Shown here in pieces: positions 44,186 through 47,976 of a stretch of 47,976 nt of DNA. The position numbers and the translations under genes are program-made. Location of the stretch: assembly GCA_037447655.1 (NCBI GenBank), contig JBBHKE010001921.1, forward strand, positions 1 to 47,976. The letters are read 5' to 3'. How positions within the stretch are numbered: the first letter of the stretch is position 1; each line of letters starts with the position of its first letter. The notes below the pieces were generated by a model, which had not been told where the DNA came from, made no database searches, and saw only the letters and a program-made list of their open reading frames with translations. The DNA comes from Zygnema cylindricum (Eukaryota; Streptophyta; Zygnematophyceae; Zygnematales; Zygnemataceae).

Positions 44186-45494
44186 CCCTCTCTCCCTCTC
44201 TCCCTCCCTGTCCCTCCCCTCCAAACCTTGATCAGATACAACAAACAGTTTTCAAATAACTAATTATTTAACGATGACAATCAATGCTATTAGAACTTTC
44301 CTTTTTCTTGCTATGTTAACAACTTTTACTGTTGCTATGTTGCTATCTTATCATTTTCTTGCTCTTGACTAGTGCAGAGAGGTAGGTAGGTAGAGAGAGG
44401 GAGAGAGTGGGAGAGAGAACAAGGTTTAGATTAAAGAGGTTTCTTACAGTGAGGCCTTCACAATGGGGTGGTTCCTTCACACAAACTGTCTCATTAAGAG
44501 CCTCGCCCACTCCCTTGTGGTCATCATATAGAAGTCGTCTGAAAAGGACAGGAGAGACAAAAAGACAAAAAGGCTATTGACTACATTTAAACTATTGAAA
44601 GTAAAGAGAGCGAGAAATAATAAGCAACATCTATACAACTAGTTGAAACTGTTGAATATTTAAAAAATGGAGTTGTTGACTACAGTTAAACATCCGATAA
44701 ATAGAGAGAGCATGAAAAATAAAAGAAATCTATACAATTAGTTGAAACTGTTAAAACTCCAAACATTAGAGAGAGCAGAAAAGTTGAAACTAGTAATGAA
44801 ACCAGTTCACCACGATTAAACTTCAAAAATAGAGAGTGCACAAATGAACGAAGAAAATTGTATGAAATTAGTTCACTATTCTAAAAGATAAGCACAAAAG
44901 AATGAGACCATATAACAACAACAATCATCGCTATAAGAGTAACGGAATTATTAGTCTAAATCCCAAACTAAGATGAATACTACGCATTTAGTATAACGGG
45001 ACGTAGCAGGTTATAGTCCACTCCCTTAAATAGTAGTCTTAGGACTTTCGACCAAGAAAATTCGCGATCAATTTAGTGTTATCAACACAACTAGTGACGA
45101 GCGGTGTAGTTGACTATATTTAAAACTAAAAAAAATAAAGAGAGCATCAATAATCTAAACGACATCCTCATAACTGCCTGCAAAGGATGGGAGAAAGCAC
45201 AAAAGAATAAAAAAAGACCTATATGGTTACAAGTTGAATACTTTAAATTTAGTGACCGCAAAAGTTAGTGATCAGAGCACGGCAGAGTAAGAAAAAAGCA
45301 TATGACTACAGTTAAACTCCTTGAATTCCATCTGTAGAAAGGAGAGAGTGCAAAAGGATTAGGAGAACATATATGAAGATGGAAGGGAGCACAGTAGAGA
45401 GTGTGTGAGAGAGCGAGAGAGGGAGAGGGGGAGAGAGAGAGAGGGAAGGAGAGAGAGGGGGGAAGAGGGGGAGAAAGAGTGGGATAGAGAGCAA

Positions 45495-45559
<65 letters not shown>

Positions 45560-46155
45560 CCAACCTATGCAACATGAGCTCCACATGTCCGTCTCTTAGA
45601 CTCGCAGCGCCTATCGATCGGTCGACCAGAATGGAAAAATCTTCCTTCCCATCCGTCAAATAGACTCCGGCACCCACCTACATCAGACACCCACCCAAAA
45701 ACTAAGTCATAAATAGGCAAAAAAATAGAGACGTCTCTCGGTCTTTTTAAGTCATAAACAGGCAAAAAAAAAAAGACATTTCTCGGTCTTTTTAAGTCAT
45801 AAAAAAGCAAAAACCTAGAGACATTCCTCGGACTTTTCATAAGTCGTGGACAAGAAAAAAAAAACAGAGAAGTTTCCAGGTTTTTCCACACTTGAACATC
45901 GAGATCTTCGAAATTCTCACAGGATAGTAGTTCCCAGCGACAGGATCTGTGACGTTAAGTTCCCAATCTTCCCTTGTATCCACCACCTGTCTCCCACAAA
46001 TGGTTCCTCCCCTAGGAGTTTTTTGAGATTTTGGACCAAAAAGGGGCAACAAAGACAAAAGTTATCAATAAGTCTGCAAGTAGAAGAGGGAGAGAGAGGA
46101 GGGAGACAGGGAGGGAGGGAGAGAGGGAGGGAGAGGGAGGGAGGGAGGGAGGTAG

Positions 46156-46200
<45 letters not shown>

Positions 46201-47804
46201 GGGAGGGATGGAGGTTTCCCTACTCGTTTCAAATAATCCCGACCGTTCGAATCCGTATAGAAAGTCTTCCCACTAGAAAGCGAAGTATTAAAGCGACTTA
46301 TCACCTCCTTACCGAGGTCATCATCAATAGGAATTGGTCCTATCTGCAATAAGAAATAAAATAATAAATAAAATAAGAAATAAAAGAAAAGAAAATAGTA
46401 GATAAAACAAAACCTTTCTTAGGATACCCAAAAAGCATCGGCAATCTTTTACGATTAACCGAACCCTTATGGTAAGAAGACAAAAAACAGCTATTTTTCC
46501 TTTCAAGGACTCGTATTTTAAAACATAATTGTCCAGAAGGAGCACAACATAGGCGAAAAATAAGAGGGAGAGGGAGGAGAAGGAGAGGGAGAGAGGGAGC
46601 GGGTGAGAGAGAGGAAGAGGGAGAGGGAAACTAAGAAGAGATCTTGACTTAAAGTTGAGTGGTAAAGTTCTTACTGAATATTGAAATTCTGCATGAGTTT
46701 TACCGGGGAATGTACGGATCACCTGGTCTCCCTCATTTCTCAAAATGAGTGTTTTTCTCTCATCTCATACCTGTACTTTCCATACTTGCACTTTGCATAC
46801 TTGTACTTGATCCAGTAAAGGTAAAATTTATCTGCTTACACACCCCAACTTCTAATGGGGTTCATTTAGGTTTTAGTGAGAGGACATTAAATAAGCAAAA
46901 TTAATTTAAAAAACAAATAAACTCAATTAGAGATGCAACAATGTTGTATCCACACAATTTGGTTTGCTGAAAGGGAGGGCTAAAATATCTCACATAGTAA
47001 AGGTGAATACAAAAATAATGGTAATAAATTAATGGTTTATTTTCTCTTAAAAACATCGGTCCAAGATATTGTTCAAGAGTAAAGATGGGACAAAAAACTG
47101 ACTAACCCAAAAATTTACCACTACAACGCCCATCCCTATTAGAGTAAGGAAATATTAATTTAAATGTAAAATGAAAATAGATGATACTAATTTAGTGTAA
47201 GGAGACGTGACGGATTTTAGTGCCACTCCCTTAATTGGTGTTATTGACACTGTTGTACATTTTAAGTCGAGACCGGTTTCAGCCCAAATTAGTGTTTATC
47301 AACTCTAATAGCGATAGTCGTTGTAATTTCTCTTAAATGAAGAGAGAGAAAGAGAGATAGAGAGAGAGAGGGAGAGAGAGAGAGGGAGAGAGAGAGGGGG
47401 AGGGAGGGAGGGAGGGAGGGCGTACCTGAGAAGCCCATGAAGAATACTTTTGCCGTACTTCTTCCATTAGTGGTCCTCTCACTACCTCCAAACTCCCCTG
47501 CCCAAAAAAATACAAACCATAATCAAATTTTAATTTTAAATGTATCAAAGTTTACACTTTTTAAATGCAAAAAACTTTAAAGTCACATAGAAAGGGTGAA
47601 GGAAACCGAAGACCACGAGATCACCGTGACTATTGTATTGACAATAAATGAAAAAAGACAACGAAATAATAAACGAATAAATAAACGGAAAAAGAAAAAG
47701 AAAAGGAAAAAGAAAAAAAAAAACTTGAAACTCACCGGACTATCTGTCGACCAAAGGGGGTAAGGATTTGAACTGTTCGGTCGGAAGATATAAGCTCCCG
47801 AGGG
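39922..47804 (-). CDS. GH38 alpha-mannosidase (vacuolar/lysosomal type), 3' 12 exons
   Basis: C-terminal about 374 residues of a class II alpha-mannosidase, which trims mannose from N-glycans in the vacuole or lysosome. Exons in order: 47736-47804, 47426-47497, 46675-46722, 46224-46343, 45921-45986, 45565-45677, 44448-44538, 43905-44015, 43500-43601, 42822-42869, 40982-41050, 39922-40137. All have AG/GT edges and join in frame; only the 45565/44538 joint is split (phase 2). Signatures: [86 protein letters not shown], the Arg-Arg joint before [39 protein letters not shown] and [14 protein letters not shown] before TAA. The catalytic GH38 N-terminal domain lies beyond the right edge. The acceptors at 46723 and 43602 lack a strong pyrimidine tract and are less certain. 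Confidence 0.93.
40373..40418 (-). pseudogene. Decayed copy of alpha-mannosidase exon 40982-41050
   Basis: On the minus strand this reads [12 protein letters not shown]-stop-F-E against [15 protein letters not shown] in the functional exon about 600 bp upstream. Roughly three quarters of the bases match. It carries an in-frame stop, and the base after GAG is A, so the GT donor is lost. It lies in the last intron. Confidence 0.7.
40483..40876. mobile_element. Diverged relative of the 38175-38961 TIR element
   Basis: The right end, CCAGTATACAACACTAA, matches the right terminus of the 787-bp element. The interior repeats ATATCGATATCGCGA and TTATCGTGATATCGATAACT motifs of the same kind. The left end is only partly recognisable (TTTGTGTATTGA near 40485). 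It lies in the last intron of the mannosidase gene. Confidence 0.5.
41051..42821 (-). other. Long alpha-mannosidase intron with C-rich tract
   Basis: 1771-bp intron between the exons ending I-F-E and starting I-G-E-D. Contains a CCCCT/poly-C tract (about 41976-42032) and short open frames on the coding strand (41665-41865 and 42151-42360) that I do not recognise. Donor GTCAGT, acceptor GATACAG. Confidence 0.7.
41976..42032 (-). repeat. C-rich tract, G-quadruplex-prone on the coding strand
   Basis: The plus strand is almost all C with scattered T and A. The minus (transcribed-sense) strand therefore has several runs of 7 to 12 G separated by single A or T, which fits a stable G-quadruplex in DNA or pre-mRNA. 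Confidence 0.85.
43014..43195. repeat. AAT/AAC-type trinucleotide-rich tract in intron
   Basis: Imperfect AATAAC/ACAATA repeats of about 180 bp, inside the intron between exons 42822-42869 and 43500-43601. Long low-complexity open frames on both strands here (for example 42859-43287) are artefacts. Confidence 0.85.
44106..44178. repeat. (TC)n microsatellite in intron
   Basis: About 35 TC units on the plus strand (GA on the coding strand), upstream of the acceptor at 44016. Yields artefactual R-E-R-E frames. Confidence 0.95.
45412..45556. repeat. GA-rich tract and (GA)n microsatellite
   Basis: Pure (GA)n at about 45499-45556 with imperfect GA to the left. On the coding strand this is a CT tract starting about 10 nt behind the 5' splice site of exon 45565-45677. 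Confidence 0.95.
45704..45886. repeat. 45-bp minisatellite in intron
   Basis: Four diverging copies (starts 45704, 45749, 45794, 45841) of an AAGTCATAAANAGGCAAAAA...CTCGGTCTTTTT unit in the intron between exons 45921-45986 and 45565-45677. Not coding. Confidence 0.85.
46085..46210. repeat. GGGA/GA-rich microsatellite in intron
   Basis: Mixed (GGGA)n and (GA)n. On the coding strand it is a CT tract beginning about 15 nt behind the donor of exon 46224-46343. Confidence 0.95.
47338..47420. repeat. GA/GGGA microsatellite in intron
   Basis: On the coding strand it reads CCCTCCC...CTCTCT and begins about 5 nt after the donor of exon 47426-47497. Confidence 0.95.
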
Positions 47805-47976
47805 CTGTAGAAAAGACAAAAAAAAAACGTATAAAAAATGTTGCACAAAATTATTTCGAATACAAATACTTTCCCTCCAAAGACTTGTCTACAAACCACA
47901 ATCACTACGCCTGAACTGTACAGCCTTTGAGAGTACACGATACAATCATAACAAGGGAGAGAGGGGGAGGGGGGGA
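47805..47976 (-). other. Upstream alpha-mannosidase intron (window edge)
   Basis: Ends with acceptor TTTTCTACAG at 47805. I see no further mannosidase exon before the edge. The plus strand ends in a GA/G-rich run (about 47955-47976). Confidence 0.6.

Noticed and set aside
44044-44244. R-E repeat protein
   Set aside because: Translation of a (TC)n microsatellite in an intron.

Overview
The window is nuclear DNA from a green plant (streptophyte); I cannot fix the lineage. The evidence is a spliced, apparently plastid-targeted CPBP protease gene, a spliced class II alpha-mannosidase gene, plant-type Ty1/copia retrotransposons, and long microsatellites and MITE-like elements between and inside genes. 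There are no bacterial operons, rRNA genes or CRISPR arrays.

Region 1 (1-27.3 kb) is one nested transposon block, resolved by target-site duplications (TSDs) and by reading frames that resume across junctions. The oldest layer is a non-LTR retrotransposon (LINE) on the minus strand, now at 1-208, 15878-17943 and beyond 27338. Copia element A1 (214-15872, minus) sits in its RT domain and copia element A2 (17949-27333, plus) sits near its 5' part. A1 is split by copia element B (1948-11291, minus; TSD TCTAT). B is split by solo LTR C1 (6450-7591; TSD GAACA) and by an unclassified 1.45-kb insertion (7674-9124). A2 carries a C-type LTR remnant beside a duplicated gag-protease segment, and solo LTR D inside its 3' LTR. 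All retroelement reading frames are broken.

The copia elements share odd features. (i) Gag appears to start inside the LTR: LTRs A, C and D all end in a 20-nt segment reading ATG-GRR-two codons-GAR-TTN-CA. (ii) The primer-binding site matches the anticodon arm of initiator tRNA-Met, not its 3' end (half-tRNA priming as in Drosophila copia), and lies in the gag frame with the AUG matching the CAU anticodon. (iii) A-type LTRs carry, antisense, a tRNA-like unit with a perfect B box and a following T-run.

Region 2 (27.3-31.6 kb) has no recognisable gene. It holds a long polypurine stretch and two tandem duplications.

Region 3 (31.7-34.5 kb) is a complete three-exon CPBP (type II CAAX-like) membrane protease gene on the minus strand. 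A 12-bp minisatellite follows its stop codon, and a 1.8-kb inverted-repeat-bounded, GTACGAAA-rich segment lies upstream.

Region 4 (36.4-39.9 kb) is gene-poor and contains a 787-bp terminal-inverted-repeat element next to a (TA)n array.

Region 5 (39.9-47.8 kb) holds the last 12 exons (about 374 residues) of a vacuolar/lysosomal-type GH38 alpha-mannosidase on the minus strand; its 5' exons lie beyond the right edge. Seven of its 11 introns have a pyrimidine-rich tract on the coding strand close behind the 5' splice site. A decayed copy of the penultimate exon lies in the last intron.
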